NCBI RefSeq assembly: GCF_947631555.1
Contig: NZ_CANRLT010000018.1
Coordinates: 1-37,284, forward strand
DNA length: 37,284 nucleotides
Origin: an uncultured Mailhella sp.
GTDB taxonomy: Bacteria > Desulfobacterota > Desulfovibrionia > Desulfovibrionales > Desulfovibrionaceae
Reading direction: 5' to 3'
Part shown: in pieces, positions 14,825-23,062 of the stretch
Numbering within the stretch: the stretch's first letter is position 1
How the letters are laid out: every line of letters begins with the position of its first letter
The notes under the pieces: generated by a model
Told to the model about the DNA's origin: nothing
Database searches by the model: none
What the model saw: the letters and a program-made list of their open reading frames with translations, nothing else
Made by a program: the position numbers and the translations under genes

Positions 14825-16048
14825 TTACGAGGCCGGGGCCAAAACCAGAGAGCTGTAGATTCCTCCCAGCGCAAAGCTGTTTTTGACCACAAGTCCCCGG
14901 GCCAGCGTCTGACCGGGGCGGGCGTGCTGGATGGCTCCGCATGAGGGATCCGGCTGAAAATCGTTTCTGGAGGGCAGAAGTCTGCCCGAGCGCATCATGG
15001 CAATACAGGCTGAGGTTTCCAGGGCGCCGCTTGCAGCTAAGGTGTGCCCAAGGTATCCCTTCAGGCTGCTCGTGGGAACGCGGACGCCCCACAGCTTTTC
15101 TATGGCCTTGCCCTCAGCCGCGTCACCGGCGGGCGTAGCTGTTGCGTGCGCGTTGACGTAGGCGACATCCTGCAGATCCGCACCGGCATCCGCCAGTGCT
15201 TCCTCCATGCATGCGGCGCAGGTTTCTGCGTCCGGGGAAGCCACGCCGGCCGGTGAAGACAGGGAAGAAAAGCCCACGATTTCCGCAAGGATCGTGGAGT
15301 TTCTTGCCAGAGCCTGTTCCCGTTCCTCAAGGAACAGTATGCCTGCGCCCTCGGAACAGACGATACCCGTGCGCCGCCTGTCAAAGGGGAGAGAACTTTT
15401 CTCTGCGGTATCGGCGTGGGAGGCCGCGCCTATTTTATCGAAGGTTGCGGTGGTCAGGGGAGAATATTCTTCCGTACCACCGCAGAGCATTCTGTCTTCC
15501 CGTCCGAAGGCGATGGTTTCATAGGCCAGACCTATGCCTTGAAGCCCTGCGGCGCAGGCTGCAACGGGATTGATGACCCGGCCGCTGAGGCCAAACGCGA
15601 TGGCGATGCCGCTGGCCGCCGTGTGAGCCATGATTTTGAAAAAGGTCATGGTGCGGATGGAGTCCAGATTTCCCGCGGGGATGAAGGAGGAAAACAGTGC
15701 CTCGAGTTCCTGGCCGCTGCCCATGGTCGAACCCAGGCTTACACCGGTACGGGGCAGGGGGGATTCTGGGGAAAAGCCGGCTTGGGCGAGCGCTTCCCGC
15801 GCTGCCAGATAGGCGAAGATCGTCATGGGGGACATGGTTCTGCGCAGTTCCCGGGGAATGCTCCGCACTTCACCAGGCGTGGGGACGCGCCCGGCGACGT
15901 GGCAGTCTATGCCCGGAATTTTCTGCTCGTCAGGGATGGGCGAGAGCGCGCAGTTGCCTGCTTCCATGCCTGCGACCATGCGCAGGACTCCCGTGCCAAA
16001 GGGAGAGACTGCTCCCATTCCCGTGACGACTACTCTTCGTTTGCGCAT
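14825..16048 (-). CDS. beta-ketoacyl-ACP synthase (second ketosynthase)
   Basis: A 407-residue FabF/FabB-type condensing enzyme starting MRKRRVVVTGMG. The active-site Cys is in NPVAACAAGLQG, the first His in NAHATATPAGD (HATAT in place of the usual HGTGT) and the second His in YLGHTLAASG. It is quite distinct from the ketosynthase at 4728-5912. In APE pathways two ketosynthases share starter and elongation condensations. The start overlaps the stop of the FAD oxidoreductase by 19 bp; longer in-frame extensions are shadows. It precedes the ACP gene. Confidence 0.9.
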   Translation of the reverse strand: MRKRRVVVTGMGAVSPFGTGVLRMVAGMEAGNCALSPIPDEQKIPGIDCHVAGRVPTPGEVRSIPRELRRTMSPMTIFAYLAAREALAQAGFSPESPLPRTGVSLGSTMGSGQELEALFSSFIPAGNLDSIRTMTFFKIMAHTAASGIAIAFGLSGRVINPVAACAAGLQGIGLAYETIAFGREDRMLCGGTEEYSPLTTATFDKIGAASHADTAEKSSLPFDRRRTGIVCSEGAGILFLEEREQALARNSTILAEIVGFSSLSSPAGVASPDAETCAACMEEALADAGADLQDVAYVNAHATATPAGDAAEGKAIEKLWGVRVPTSSLKGYLGHTLAASGALETSACIAMMRSGRLLPSRNDFQPDPSCGAIQHARPGQTLARGLVVKNSFALGGIYSSLVLAPAS

Positions 16049-17484
16049 GTTCTGAACCTGTCCAGAATACAATTTCTGCCCGTGGCAAAATCCACGGCGA
16101 TGGCCGCGCTGATGATACACCCGAGCATACCGGGGAGTAAAATGTTTTGTCCAGCCAGAAAAAGCCCCTGTACCCTTGTCGCCGGAGAAAGCGGAAGAGA
16201 CGTTTTTGTATGGGCACAGCCGTAGATGCTCCCCGTTGAACCATATATCCACCGGCGCATGGTCCAGGAGCTGGATGCCTCGGCGATGGTCCAGTGTCCC
16301 TTGAGTTCAGGAAGTATGTTTTCAGCTTCTGCCGCAAGTTTCAGCGTAAGAAGGCCTTTTGCCGTTGTGTACAGGGAGGAGTCCGGTTTTTTACAGTGTA
16401 TCCCCACGGGCGCCTGGTGGATCCCCAGAGCCAGGCAGCTCTTGCGGCCATCGGCAAGGCAGGGGCCGGTCATGATGGTGAGCGTGGGGTCATGTTCTTC
16501 TATGGCGTAAAAATGATGGCTCTGGGGGACTTTGTACCAGCAGGTGTTTTCCGGTATGGAGTTGTCGGCAATGCCGTAAACGACAAAGGGGGCCGGCGTT
16601 TCCGGCATGGTTTCAATATGCCTGAAATAGGCCGGCCGGAACGCCTCGCGAGGCAGGAGCTCCGGAAGCTGCGCGGGGCTGCCGGTAAAAATGACATAAT
16701 CGGCCTCGAGTACACTTTTATCCGCCAATTCCACGCCCGAGACGAAAAATTTCTTCTCCTTTTCCGTCAGCAGAACGCGCACAGCCGCCTTGCCGCATTC
16801 CAGGCGGACGCCTTTTTTTAAAAGCGCCTTTTCCCAGGCCCGAAGAAAACATTCGCCGCCGCCGGGCAAGGTGGAACTGGAGAAGAAATAGGCACCTGAA
16901 ACAAGCGCATACTCCGACCAGAGGGCCTCGTCCGGCACCGCGCCATAGAGAAGGCAGCGCGTATGCAGGATTGCTTTCAGGTCTTCATCGAGAGGCAGTC
17001 CGCTGAGATGTTCCGTCACGGTTTCGCAGTCAGCGGAAGCGAAAAGTGACTTTTTTTCTTCCTGCAGCGGGGACGTGTACGGGGATTCCTGCATTTTTCG
17101 GGACATTTCGTCAAGAAGGGTTTCCATGCCTGCCAGCGACGCAGGAAAACAGTTCCTTGTCCATGCCAGCAGGGCCTCGCGCCCGCAGGGAAGGGAAAAG
17201 CGGCGCTTATCCAGGCAGAAGATTTCATGTTCCGGGAGTCCCCTGCCGTAGGGCAGATCCAGCCCCAGGACTTTTAACCAGGTGTTCAGCAGCCCGCCTT
17301 GGGCGAGACCTCCCGCAAAATGGAATCCCGTCTCGAAATGCACTCCCTGCCGGTCAAAGCCGCGCAGAAGCGGCGCAAGGCAGGGCCGCTCCTCAATCAG
17401 GGAGGTCTCTATCCCGGTCTCGGTCAGCATAAGAGCGGCAGACATTCCCGCGATGCCGCTTCCGATGACGATTCCCCGTTTCAT
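16030..17484 (-). CDS. CrtI-like NAD(P)/FAD-dependent oxidoreductase
   Basis: A 484-residue flavoprotein. The N-terminus KRGIVIGSGIAGMSAAL is a Rossmann FAD-binding GxGxxG motif, followed by the Glu of IEERP near residue 40. The C-terminal LFLAGQNILLPGMLGC is the second FAD block shared with phytoene desaturases and retinol saturases. Such enzymes oxidise, reduce or isomerise polyene chains. It is coupled to the ketosynthase (19-bp overlap) and begins 7 bp after the ketoreductase stop, so it is an integral operon member. It is not part of the minimal APE gene set I know of. A role as desaturase, saturase or isomerase of the polyene is inferred; the reaction is not readable from sequence. Confidence 0.83.
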   Translation of the reverse strand: MKRGIVIGSGIAGMSAALMLTETGIETSLIEERPCLAPLLRGFDRQGVHFETGFHFAGGLAQGGLLNTWLKVLGLDLPYGRGLPEHEIFCLDKRRFSLPCGREALLAWTRNCFPASLAGMETLLDEMSRKMQESPYTSPLQEEKKSLFASADCETVTEHLSGLPLDEDLKAILHTRCLLYGAVPDEALWSEYALVSGAYFFSSSTLPGGGECFLRAWEKALLKKGVRLECGKAAVRVLLTEKEKKFFVSGVELADKSVLEADYVIFTGSPAQLPELLPREAFRPAYFRHIETMPETPAPFVVYGIADNSIPENTCWYKVPQSHHFYAIEEHDPTLTIMTGPCLADGRKSCLALGIHQAPVGIHCKKPDSSLYTTAKGLLTLKLAAEAENILPELKGHWTIAEASSSWTMRRWIYGSTGSIYGCAHTKTSLPLSPATRVQGLFLAGQNILLPGMLGCIISAAIAVDFATGRNCILDRFRTCANEE

Positions 17485-17491
17485 GGCCGCC

Positions 17492-18214
17492 TTAGAGGTA
17501 AAGCCCGCCGTTGACGGCAAGAACCTGCCCCGTCACATAGCTGGCCCAGTCCGAACAGAGAAAGCGTACACAGCCGGCGACTTCCTCCGCCGTCCCCATG
17601 CGGTTGAGAGGTATGGCGTTTACATATTCCCGTGTGGAAAGGGTATCGGTCATTTCCGTTTTGATAAGCCCGGGGGCGACGGCGTTCACGAGAATATTTC
17701 GCTTGCCCAGCTCTCTGGCGAGCGCCTTTGTCGCTCCTATGAGGCCGGCTTTTGCCGCAGAATAGTTCACCTGCCCGGCATTGCCTGTCTGCCCGGAGAC
17801 GGAAACGATGGAAATAATGCGGCCCTTCCGCTGATGTATCATGTACGGGACAATCTGCCTGGTGACATGATAAAAGCCGTTTAAATGCACGTCGAGAACA
17901 CAGTCCCATTCCTCGTCGGACATAAGTCCAAAGATGGCATCACGGGTAAATCCAGCGTTATTGACAAGCACTTCCGGCGTTTGTTTCTGAAGTAATTTCC
18001 CTAAGACTTCTTTGCAGGCAGGGCCATCGGCAACATTAAAGCAAAGCATGGAACAGGATTGTCCGATAGATTCAATTTCATGTTTAACTGAAAGAGCCGC
18101 TTCATGTGATGAATGATAATTAAGCCATATATCAAAGCCATCCTGCGCAAGACCAAGGGCAACAGCTTTCCCTATACCTCTGCTGGCGCCTGTCACCAGA
18201 GCTACTTTGCCCAT
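17492..18214 (-). CDS. fabG: 3-oxoacyl-ACP reductase (SDR family), first gene of the aryl polyene operon
   Basis: A 240-residue short-chain dehydrogenase. TGASRGIG binds NADPH, VNNAG follows at residue ~86, and the catalytic Ser/Tyr/Lys lie in SVSGQTGNAGQVNYSAAKAG. Length and C-terminus (VTGQVLAVNGGLYL) match FabG. It would reduce each 3-ketoacyl-ACP before dehydration. It is the first gene of the operon. GGAG lies 8 nt before the ATG and an extended -10 element about 23 nt upstream. The 5' end of the gene is AT-richer than the rest of the cluster. Confidence 0.92.
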   Translation of the reverse strand: MGKVALVTGASRGIGKAVALGLAQDGFDIWLNYHSSHEAALSVKHEIESIGQSCSMLCFNVADGPACKEVLGKLLQKQTPEVLVNNAGFTRDAIFGLMSDEEWDCVLDVHLNGFYHVTRQIVPYMIHQRKGRIISIVSVSGQTGNAGQVNYSAAKAGLIGATKALARELGKRNILVNAVAPGLIKTEMTDTLSTREYVNAIPLNRMGTAEEVAGCVRFLCSDWASYVTGQVLAVNGGLYL

Positions 18215-18236
18215 GTAAATATCTCCATAATAAGGT

Positions 18237-18245
18237 AGTATAGCA
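18237..18245 (-). promoter_or_regulatory. extended -10 promoter element before the aryl polyene operon
   Basis: On the minus strand TGCTATACT reads as TGn followed by TATACT, one base from the consensus -10. No good -35 lies at 16-18 bp, which an extended -10 can tolerate. Start of transcription would be near 18230, giving a leader of about 16 nt with GGAG (18223-18226) before the ketoreductase ATG at 18214. Confidence 0.5.
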
Positions 18246-18289
18246 TGTATTGGAGAGGGTAATCTAACTTAAAAAGTATGAAAAGTAAA

Positions 18290-18301
18290 GCGCCCGGGCG
18301 C
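18290..18301. promoter_or_regulatory. 12-bp GC-only palindrome, possible operator
   Basis: GCGCCCGGGCGC is self-complementary and sits in an otherwise AT-rich stretch about 45-55 bp upstream of the predicted -10 element of the APE operon. This is a plausible activator position, but no regulator gene for the operon is present in the window. Confidence 0.3.
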
Positions 18302-18571
18302 GGCGCAGACAGTGCTTCACGGTCGGGTTTCCTTTCTAACTGACTGTATTTTTTTGGTATTCAATTAAACTGTGTAGAGTAGCCCTTTCGGTACAAGAAA
18401 GGGACGGCAAACGCAGGAGTCCCTGGTTACACATAAAACGCGGTGCGGCAGGGGACGGAGAACGGGAACCCTGCGGGAGCACACCTGTTTCCAGGCGAAA
18501 AGCATTCGGGCGGCGGGCAGCCTGAAAAGCGGACGTTGAAGAGCTGTCTTTTTATGGCTGCCAGAGAGTGC

Positions 18572-20956
18572 TTACGGTTCTGACAGAGTCTGGCCTTCCC
18601 TGTTTTCAAGTCCGGTCAGGAGGCATGTGCCGTCTTCAGCGCAGCGCAGGCGGGCGAAGGCCGTGCCCTCGCTGTGCGGGGGCTTACCCTCTTCCACGGC
18701 GTACCTGCGCGGCAGACGGGCGCGGGGCGTGCCGGAAGCCGTCTCCAGCCGCAGGGCAGGGACCTCCTTGAAATTTCCGCAGTCCTTTCCCGTAAACAGG
18801 CGTTCCGGCACGGGGCGGGCGATACCCTGAGCGTCAACGTCAAGGGGCAGGCAGACCGGGCCGTCCAGCAGAGGAAGCGCCAGGCCGTCGAGTTCGTAGC
18901 GCAGTTCCAGCGCGTCCCCGGTGAGGGTAGTCCGCAGGCTGAGCCGTGACAGCGGAAGCATTATCTCCCTGCCTGTGTTCAGCAGCGTCATCCTGCTGAG
19001 GGTGGATCCGGTGCCTGCGGCGGTGAGCAGCGCCGCGCTCAGGGCAAAGGGCAGTGCCTGCCGCCAGGCCGGGGCAGGCAGGCGCCGCGGTTCCATCCGG
19101 CCGGAGTATCCGTACAGGCCAGCAGCCAGCAGGCAGAACCCTGGCAGGCCGAGAGCCGCCATTTTTTCCGGGTAGGAGAGGTCGAGCAGGAAGGGCGCAA
19201 GGGTCAGGCAGAGGGCAAGGAGCGTGAGGCCTGCGCCGGTGAACAGCGTGTCGCCGTGGCTGCGGGGCGCGCCTTCATGGGAGAACAGCCCGGCAAGACC
19301 CGCGGCGGCGATGTTCAGAAAGAGCAGACTTTCCAGCGGGCAGAACAGCCAGAGCGCGGCCAGAGCCAGAAGTCCTGCGGCGCACTCCAGGCCCTTGTGC
19401 GGCCGCGGGGCGGGCCAAGCCGCTAGGAGGCGCCGGCTCAGGAAGGCGAGGCTGAGGATCGGGGCGGCGGTCATGGCCGCTTTCTCCAGAGAGCCGGGGA
19501 CCAGGCTGAGCGGGAAGGGCCTGGCCAGGAAGAAGGCCATGGGATCCGAGAGCAGAGCCGGGAGCAGGAGAAGCGCACCCAGGCAGGCGAGAGCCGCGGG
19601 CCGGGCCTTGCCCTGCGGGAAGCGTCCGCAGGCGGCGGCTGCCAGGGGCAGGAAAAGGAGGAAAAAGAGCGGAAGCGTCAGGGGAAAGCCTGCGGGCAGG
19701 AGTTCCGGCAGCGTGGCCGCGCTGGTGACAAGGGCCCAGAACACGGCGGAGAAGCGCAGCGCGGGCGCATCCATGATCGCGTAGAGCGTCAGCGTTGCCG
19801 CCCATACCGCGGCCAGGAGTACGGCCGGAGAAAAGGCCAGGAGGGCGAGGTGGACGTTGACCGCTCCCCCCGCGGCGAGGACGGACGCGAGGACGGAGAG
19901 AAAGGCGTTCCCGCGGCGCACCCGCCAGAGCAGTGTACCGCCGAGGCTTGTCACAGCTCCGGCGGCCAGCAGGGAGGAAGGTTCCTCCCCAAGGCAGAGA
20001 AAGAGCAGCGCGAGGAGCGAGAGCGCGGAGAAGAAGCCGCCCAGCGCGGCGGGGACACGGGCAGAGGCTACGAAGCGCTCTTTCCGGCGCAGGATCAGGG
20101 AGAGGACGCGGGGCAGCACAAAGACGGCGGCGAGGTTGGCAGACAGAAAGGCAAGGGGTGTTCCCACGGGGTCAGGGTTTTCGAGCAGGCGCAGCAGCGC
20201 GGTGTTCATGAGCGCAAGAGTAGAGAGCGAGAGCGCACACAGTGCCAGGGCGTGGCGGGTGATGAGCGCGGCAGCAAGGATCAGGGCGAGGACTGCCGGA
20301 CCGGCAAGGCGCGCTGGCAGGGAGGGAGAGTAGTCAGCGGCACCGTAGAAGATGAGCATGGCACACAGAGCGGTGGAGATGACAAGCAGCAGCGTGAGCG
20401 GCAGGGCCAGCCATGCGTTCGGGCAGGGGACACGGCGCAGGCGGGCCGCTGTCAGTGCCGCAGCGCAGGCCGCGGCAGAAACGCCGAGCGGCGGCAGAAG
20501 GTAGGCGCTGTGAAGCCCGTTCCACGCACCGAAGGGCGGTTCTGTGCAGGAAGCGGCGGCAAGGAGCATCACGAGCAGGTTCCACAGCCCGGCGCTGCGC
20601 CGCAGGAGAAAGAGCGGCACGATGCAGGCCGCCCAGACGCGGCACAGGTCCCACACGGACGCGCCGCTCTGGAACGTTTGACCGAAGGCGAGCCAGAACA
20701 GACCAATGAACAGCGCCGCGGCAAGGAGCGCGAGGGAAGATTCGCGAGGGTGCAGCCCGCGTTCGGCAAGGCAGGAGAACGTCAGACACAGGAGTACAGT
20801 CCCGCCCGGCAGGGCCAGCCGGACGGCAGCGCTCACGCCGCTCCAGTTCCAGGCCACGAAGCAGAACGCGGCGGCAGCGAGGAGCACGAACCCGGCAGGG
20901 ATGGCGAAGACGGGCAGGCGGCCCGGTTCAGGAAGACTGGATGGTGCGGCGGGCAT
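18572..20956 (-). CDS. DUF2157-DUF4401-GDYXXLXY fusion membrane protein
   Basis: A 794-residue protein. It begins with a short cytosolic leader (about 20 aa) and then a long series of roughly 20 hydrophobic helices. The first part (FVLLAAAAFCFVAWNW, FWLAFGQTFQSG) resembles DUF2157, the middle part DUF4401. The last ~150 residues are a soluble domain with TGDALELRYEL and RLPRRYAVEEGK, the signature of GDYXXLXY proteins. In other bacteria these are usually neighbouring separate genes; here they are one reading frame without internal stops. The DUF2157 leader is shorter than usual. Function is unknown. It lies upstream of the APE operon on the same strand but separated from it by 357 bp, and about 290 bp without a gene separate it from yjbQ. 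Confidence 0.78.
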   Translation of the reverse strand: MPAAPSSLPEPGRLPVFAIPAGFVLLAAAAFCFVAWNWSGVSAAVRLALPGGTVLLCLTFSCLAERGLHPRESSLALLAAALFIGLFWLAFGQTFQSGASVWDLCRVWAACIVPLFLLRRSAGLWNLLVMLLAAASCTEPPFGAWNGLHSAYLLPPLGVSAAACAAALTAARLRRVPCPNAWLALPLTLLLVISTALCAMLIFYGAADYSPSLPARLAGPAVLALILAAALITRHALALCALSLSTLALMNTALLRLLENPDPVGTPLAFLSANLAAVFVLPRVLSLILRRKERFVASARVPAALGGFFSALSLLALLFLCLGEEPSSLLAAGAVTSLGGTLLWRVRRGNAFLSVLASVLAAGGAVNVHLALLAFSPAVLLAAVWAATLTLYAIMDAPALRFSAVFWALVTSAATLPELLPAGFPLTLPLFFLLFLPLAAAACGRFPQGKARPAALACLGALLLLPALLSDPMAFFLARPFPLSLVPGSLEKAAMTAAPILSLAFLSRRLLAAWPAPRPHKGLECAAGLLALAALWLFCPLESLLFLNIAAAGLAGLFSHEGAPRSHGDTLFTGAGLTLLALCLTLAPFLLDLSYPEKMAALGLPGFCLLAAGLYGYSGRMEPRRLPAPAWRQALPFALSAALLTAAGTGSTLSRMTLLNTGREIMLPLSRLSLRTTLTGDALELRYELDGLALPLLDGPVCLPLDVDAQGIARPVPERLFTGKDCGNFKEVPALRLETASGTPRARLPRRYAVEEGKPPHSEGTAFARLRCAEDGTCLLTGLENREGQTLSEP

Positions 20957-21245
20957 GGACGGCGATCGGTGAGGCGACTCCGGGTTTGGACGCGTACAGA
21001 GGGAACTCCGGCCTGCCCTTCAGAAAAATGCACGGGCGCGGGCGGCGGAAGAGCGTTTTTTCCGGTGCGGCCGCCTGTTCCTCCCTTTTTGCGGCCGGGA
21101 AGCACAGGTCAAGGCACGCAGACCGGCAAGTCCTGCAGGAGCGGTTCTGTCAGGGCGGAAGGAGAGCCGCGGCGTGTTCTGGCCTCAGCGGGAACATTCC
21201 GGCAGTTCGCCGTTCACGAAAAGGCGGCTGACCTCGGGCGCAGAA

Positions 21246-21647
21246 CTAGCGGCTTTCTCCCTGCCACTTCAGCCAGAGCTGCCGCGTACGCGGGCCGTCG
21301 CCATCAAAGAGCCAGACGGCCTGCCAGGTGCCGAGGACGAGCTGACCTTCTTCCACGAGGATCTGGACGGAACTGCCCAGCAGACTGGCCTTGATGTGGG
21401 CGTCGGAATTGCCCTCGCCGTGGCGGAAGTCCGGGGACTGCGGCACAAGACGGCGGAAGAAGCCGGTCATGTCCAGCGGCACATCCGCATCGAAGCCTTC
21501 GTTCACCGTGACGCCGCAGGTGGTGTGCGGGCAGAACACCGTGAGTACGCCGTCCGTCCATCCCCGCGACCGCACGACCTCGCGCAGATCTTCGGTGACG
21601 TTGAGCATGCCTTCCCGCGCAAGGGTGGCAAAGGAGAGCTTTTCCAT
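21246..21647 (-). CDS. yjbQ: YjbQ family protein (secondary thiamine-phosphate synthase-like)
   Basis: A 133-residue protein of the UPF0047/YjbQ family. HTTCGVTVNEGFDADV, FRHGEGNSDAHIKASLLG and the C-terminal LGTWQAVWLFDGDGPR are all hallmark blocks. Family members show weak thiamine-phosphate synthase activity; the physiological role is uncertain. The start at MEKLSFATL overlaps the TAA of the Fur gene by 1 nt (TAATG), so the two are translationally coupled. Confidence 0.92.
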   Translation of the reverse strand: MEKLSFATLAREGMLNVTEDLREVVRSRGWTDGVLTVFCPHTTCGVTVNEGFDADVPLDMTGFFRRLVPQSPDFRHGEGNSDAHIKASLLGSSVQILVEEGQLVLGTWQAVWLFDGDGPRTRQLWLKWQGESR

Positions 21648-22093
21648 TATTTCTTTTCCTTCTGGCAGTCGGAACAGATGCCGTAGAGCACCATGTGATG
21701 CGTCGTGGGCCTGAAGCCGTACTCCCGGCACAGAACTTTCTGGCGGCCTTCAATCTCGCGATCCATGAATTCCACCTTCCTGCCGCAGCGTTCACAGACA
21801 AGGTGGTCATGGTGCTGGAGACCCAGCGGCTCATAGCGGACCATGCCTTCCTCAAAGTTGATGGCCGAGGCCAGACCCGCTTCACAGAGCAGTTTGAGGG
21901 TGCGGTAGACCGTGACCTGACCGATGGAGCTGTCCTCCCGGCGGACGAGCAAGAACAGGTCTTCCATGGAGAGATGCCCTTCAGACTGAAGGAAGACCTC
22001 GAGGATCTTGTCCCGCTGGGGGGTGAAGCGCAGGCGCTTTTCTTTCAGGTACTTGGCGAACTTGCCTCTGAATTCTTCCAGAGATTTTTCCAT
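21647..22093 (-). CDS. Fur-family metal-dependent transcriptional regulator
   Basis: A 148-residue repressor. The N-terminal winged helix holds RFTPQRDKILEVF and the recognition segment SIGQVTVYRTLKLL. The metal-site block HHDHLVCERCG and a second CxxC in ICSDC near the C-terminus form a structural zinc site. Fur, Zur and PerR cannot be separated reliably by eye. It is coupled to yjbQ by a 1-nt overlap. The gene upstream (RelB/DinJ-like fusion) ends 36 bp away. Confidence 0.92.
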   Translation of the reverse strand: MEKSLEEFRGKFAKYLKEKRLRFTPQRDKILEVFLQSEGHLSMEDLFLLVRREDSSIGQVTVYRTLKLLCEAGLASAINFEEGMVRYEPLGLQHHDHLVCERCGRKVEFMDREIEGRQKVLCREYGFRPTTHHMVLYGICSDCQKEKK

Positions 22094-22129
22094 GGTTCTT
22101 TCCTTGCAGAGAATAGCGGCACAACCCCT

Positions 22130-22924
22130 TCAGCGTATGCGTACCCGCGCACCATCGTCCAGCGTCTTCAGCCACACGGCTTCGGGCGCAAACATGACCC
22201 GGCCTTCCGCGTCGCAGAGACGCAGAACTCCCCAGTCCGCGCCCGGTGCGAAGATCAGCGAACATCCACCGGCGAAGGTGAAGCGCAGCCCCGGGGTTTC
22301 CCCGGCTCCGTTCCACGCCGAAGTCGCCGAGAGATCCACAAGTTCCAGCCCGAGGATGGAGACAAAGAGCGCGCTCAAATCGCAGGGGAACACGGCATCG
22401 GCTTCGAGCACGGCGTCGGACAGTCTGCCGTCCATGACCCGCAGGCCGCCTCCGTCACGGCAGGCAAGCTCAAGGCGGACATCGCCGAAATCCAGAGCGA
22501 ACGGTTCATCGCAGGAAACGGAAACCTCACGCCAGCCGTTCGCCTGGGGTGCAGGCGCACCAACGGCGCAGAGCCTGCCCAGAGCACGTACCCGCCGCAG
22601 GGTCTTGCCGAGAACGCCCAGGCCGCGGAAATCTCCGGCGGCTCCTTCCGTATCCGGGCGAGCCTGGGGAACGGCGGGCGCTTTATCCTGCCAGTGGCTG
22701 TCTGGCAGGGCGGCGGAGGGACGCACTTCATCCCGTTCTTCGGAAAGAGGTTCGTCCCCAGCGGGGCGGGAAACGATGCGGGGCGTAAAGGGCAGCCCCT
22801 GTTCTCTCAGCGACTGCCGGAGAAAGATCTGGACGGCGGACGGAAGATCCAGCCCCAGTTCCTGGAAAAGGCGGCCTGCTTCACGGGCAAGCTGCGCATC
22901 GACGGTCAGAGAGAACTCCGGCAT
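22130..22924 (-). CDS. RelB/DinJ-antitoxin-like N-terminus fused to unknown C-terminal domain
   Basis: A 264-residue protein. Residues 1-50 (FSLTVDAQLAREA, then LGLDLPSAVQIFLRQSLREQ and GLPFTPRI) match the ribbon-helix-helix dimerisation and DNA-binding region of RelB/DinJ antitoxins. After a Pro/Ala-rich linker (about 50-110), residues ~115-264 form a beta-rich domain I do not recognise. It is much longer than antitoxins of this family (80-100 aa), and no toxin gene is next to it. The start MPEFSLTV has GAGG upstream. It may be a transcription factor using an antitoxin-type DNA-binding domain. The gene is divergent from the SLOG-like gene across 138 bp. Confidence 0.68.
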   Translation of the reverse strand: MPEFSLTVDAQLAREAGRLFQELGLDLPSAVQIFLRQSLREQGLPFTPRIVSRPAGDEPLSEERDEVRPSAALPDSHWQDKAPAVPQARPDTEGAAGDFRGLGVLGKTLRRVRALGRLCAVGAPAPQANGWREVSVSCDEPFALDFGDVRLELACRDGGGLRVMDGRLSDAVLEADAVFPCDLSALFVSILGLELVDLSATSAWNGAGETPGLRFTFAGGCSLIFAPGADWGVLRLCDAEGRVMFAPEAVWLKTLDDGARVRIR

Positions 22925-23062
22925 GGGAACCTCAGAGGAGAACAGCATCAGCGGGAACAGCATCAAGGCGGGAAACGGCTTCCCGCAGGGGATGTGTCCT
23001 GTATTGCAGCAACAGCGCGTTCAGCCTATCATGAACAGGTAAGGTATGGCAACGGAGACAGT

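Larger units (their letters stand above)
18215..18571. other. leader and promoter region of the aryl polyene operon
   Basis: A 357-bp region between the DUF2157 fusion gene (stop side) and the start of the APE operon. About 18215-18290 and 18320-18380 are AT-rich, the rest GC-rich. It contains an extended -10 element (18237-18245), a perfect 12-bp palindrome GCGCCCGGGCGC (18290-18301) that could bind a dimeric regulator, and a weak hairpin CCCTTTC/GAAAGGG (18383-18403) lying upstream of the promoter. No gene is seen. Confidence 0.6.

Noticed and set aside
18383..18403. Hairpin CCCTTTC/GAAAGGG as a terminator
   Set aside because: No T-run follows on either strand and it lies upstream of the operon promoter; kept only as part of the intergenic description.
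20957..21245. Possible small gene between yjbQ and the DUF2157 fusion
   Set aside because: Short frames exist on both strands but none has a start with ribosome site or any recognisable protein pattern.
19850..21394. Plus-strand open frame of about 500 codons opposite the DUF2157 fusion
   Set aside because: Low-complexity Arg/Gly/Glu composition and no motif; antisense shadow of a clear membrane protein.
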